DNA from: Chara braunii
Lineage: Eukaryota > Streptophyta > Charophyceae > Charales > Characeae
DNA length: 29,458 nt
NCBI GenBank assembly: GCA_003427395.1
Contig: BFEA01000282.1
Span: forward strand, 1,805,052 to 1,834,509
Direction of reading: 5' to 3'
The stretch's first letter is position 1, and each line of letters starts with the position of its first letter. Under the pieces are notes generated by a model. The model was not told the DNA's origin and searched no databases. It saw only the letters and a list, made by a program, of their open reading frames with translations. Both the position numbers and the translations under genes were made by a program. Below are positions 28,255 to 29,458 of this stretch, piece by piece.

Positions 28255-28984
28255 TGTTACATGCTGAGAGCCTACACACGGGCCCCTCACCGGACCCGAG
28301 GTTGGAATAGGGCCATGCAACCTGAAGGCCCTATGGCATTTTTTACTTGGGCCTGCATCAGAAAACGCCAGCTTTAGATTATTTTTATATTTTTATTTAT
28401 TGCTGCTGTTTTTCTAACGTGTGTGCTGTTGTCCGTTTGTGGCCAGGTACACGTTCTTGGGCCAGGGCCAGATTCAGGCCCAGAGGCTGAGCCTCTGAAA
28501 AAACGTTTGGACCTTTTTTTGTTTTCGGACAGATTTTGGACCATTCGGACCTGGACCGACGTTCAGGCCCGATGCATTCGCACAGGCCCTGAATCGGACC
28601 AGGTACCGAACAGGTCCAGTCCTGGGCAGGGCCTGGACGTCCGGTAGGGACCCAGGCAGGCCGTTTTAGGCCAAGGACTGAACCAAGTTCGAAGCCTGCG
28701 ATCTGGACCGTGGATCGGATTTCGATCTGCACGGTCCAGAACGAAGGCCGTGGACTCATTGGGTCCGGCCCAGCGCTACTTAAGCTGGGCCAGCGCCCAG
28801 TTCTGGACAGAAGACACAAGGAGAAACCGAGCGTTACGCTGGTTCAGGATTCAGCCTGCTGCGCTATTTTGGAGACCGCCGGCTGCGCTATTTTGAGGCT
28901 GCGAGCTGCGCTGTTCTTGAGCATCGTGGTACAGCGCTGGAGGAGTCCAGGGCCGGGGAGGTTAGCGGAGTTCAGAGTGAGAGA

Positions 28985-29064
<80 letters not shown>

Positions 29065-29458
29065 AAGCTTACCTGTCACGACCTACCAGCGCCATAGCTG
29101 GGCTTCCGCGGTACCTGCAGTCAGCACCCAGGTAAGTAGGAACAGAAAGCGCCTAGCTTTCTTCTTCTTCTTCTTCTTCTTCTTCTTCTTCTTCTCTTCT
29201 TCTTCTCTCCTTCCTCTTCTTCTTCTACTCCTCCGAATTCTTTTTCTTCTTCTTCTTCTTCTTCTTCTTCTTCTTCTTCTTCTTCAGAGTATAGATAGAG
29301 GTAACTGCAGACATTGTTTGGACACGGCATTCTGCCTTATTGGACACGACATTCAGATCGGACTTGTACTTTACATTGGGATTGAACTGTGTACGACATT
29401 CGGAGATCTCTCTCGCATGTCCTCTCCCCATGTGTGTGAGCGGAAGGGCAATCTTTCT
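28255..29458 (+). repeat. 3' LTR of element 2 (cut by the window end)
   Basis: This copy matches the 5' LTR from TGTTACATG to the last base shown, but with several indels: a shorter segment after GGAATAGGGCC, a longer (GA)n (about 28977-29060) and CTT tract, and a re-ordered segment at 28770-28850. It carries the intron-like segment at 29132-29287. Only the first arm of the downstream hairpin is in the window. Confidence 0.95.

Larger units (their letters stand above)
19515..29458 (+). mobile_element. element 2: Ty3/gypsy LTR retrotransposon, plus strand, right end off the window
   Basis: It has direct LTRs starting TGTTACATGCTGAGAG at 19515 and 28255, a polypurine tract before the second, and Gag, CCHC knuckle, protease, RT, RNase H, integrase and a C-terminal tail in order between 22621 and 28243. 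It runs opposite to element 1 and belongs to another family: Gag, protease and LTR all differ. Its coding region has stops and frameshifts and is not functional as read. The leader plus LTR before Gag is unusually long, over 3.1 kb. Confidence 0.93.

Overview
The window looks like repeat-dense nuclear DNA of a eukaryote. It has long (GA)n, (CTT)n, (AATC)n and poly-C tracts, an assembly gap and scattered single N calls. No intact host gene could be recognised. The only convincing coding sequence belongs to LTR retrotransposons of the Ty3/gypsy type, in a plant-like configuration: initiator-tRNA-Met primer sites, CCHC Gag, a PR-RT-RNaseH-IN order, and chromodomain-like tails after the integrase GPY/F-like motif. 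The Gag style (Lys/Glu-rich coiled-coil N-terminus plus a short conserved core) and the microsatellite load suggest a streptophyte such as a charophyte alga. That is an inference from memory of similar proteins, not a search result.

Layout. 1-905: microsatellites, a 70-nt hairpin and homopolymers. About 955-2573 (minus): a broken Gag gene of element 0, followed rightwards by its leader, a primer-binding site at 3508-3519 and its 5' LTR (about 3523-4531). 4534-5231: non-coding sequence ending in (TTTA)n. About 5240-6143 plus 15164 to about 15250: a diverged LTR split by insertion of element 1. 6144-15163 (minus): element 1, complete from LTR to LTR (two 1040-bp LTRs, polypurine tract, broken gag and pol, primer-binding site, 4-bp target duplication). 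15250-16400: non-coding, with a distant relative of LTR1 marked by a shared hairpin. 16440-19060: purine-rich blocks, tandem duplications, a 545-base gap and a composite (CT)n(CA)n/(AATC)n hairpin array. About 19150-19225: a tRNA-derived, SINE-like Pol III promoter. 19515 to beyond the right edge (plus): element 2, with its 5' LTR, long leader, broken gag and pol, polypurine tract and a 3' LTR cut off by the window end.

In each element Gag would form the particle, protease would mature the polyprotein, RT/RNase H would copy the RNA from the tRNA primer, and integrase with its chromodomain-like tail would insert the copy. None of the three can do this alone. Nearly all premature stops are TGA or TAG explicable by one C-to-T change. 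Both integrases are also frameshifted by short exact tandem duplications (10 and 13 bp), the element-1 integrase has its catalytic Glu codon changed to Lys, and the element-1 protease reads D-I-G. Short tandem duplications (10, 13, 47, 56, 84, 98 and about 260 bp) recur throughout and are either a local mutational habit or an assembly artefact. One of them abuts an N.

The most interesting signals are structural: two hairpins shared between diverged LTRs with compensatory stem changes, and an intron-like module (donor, CTT tract, acceptor) conserved in position in two LTR families.
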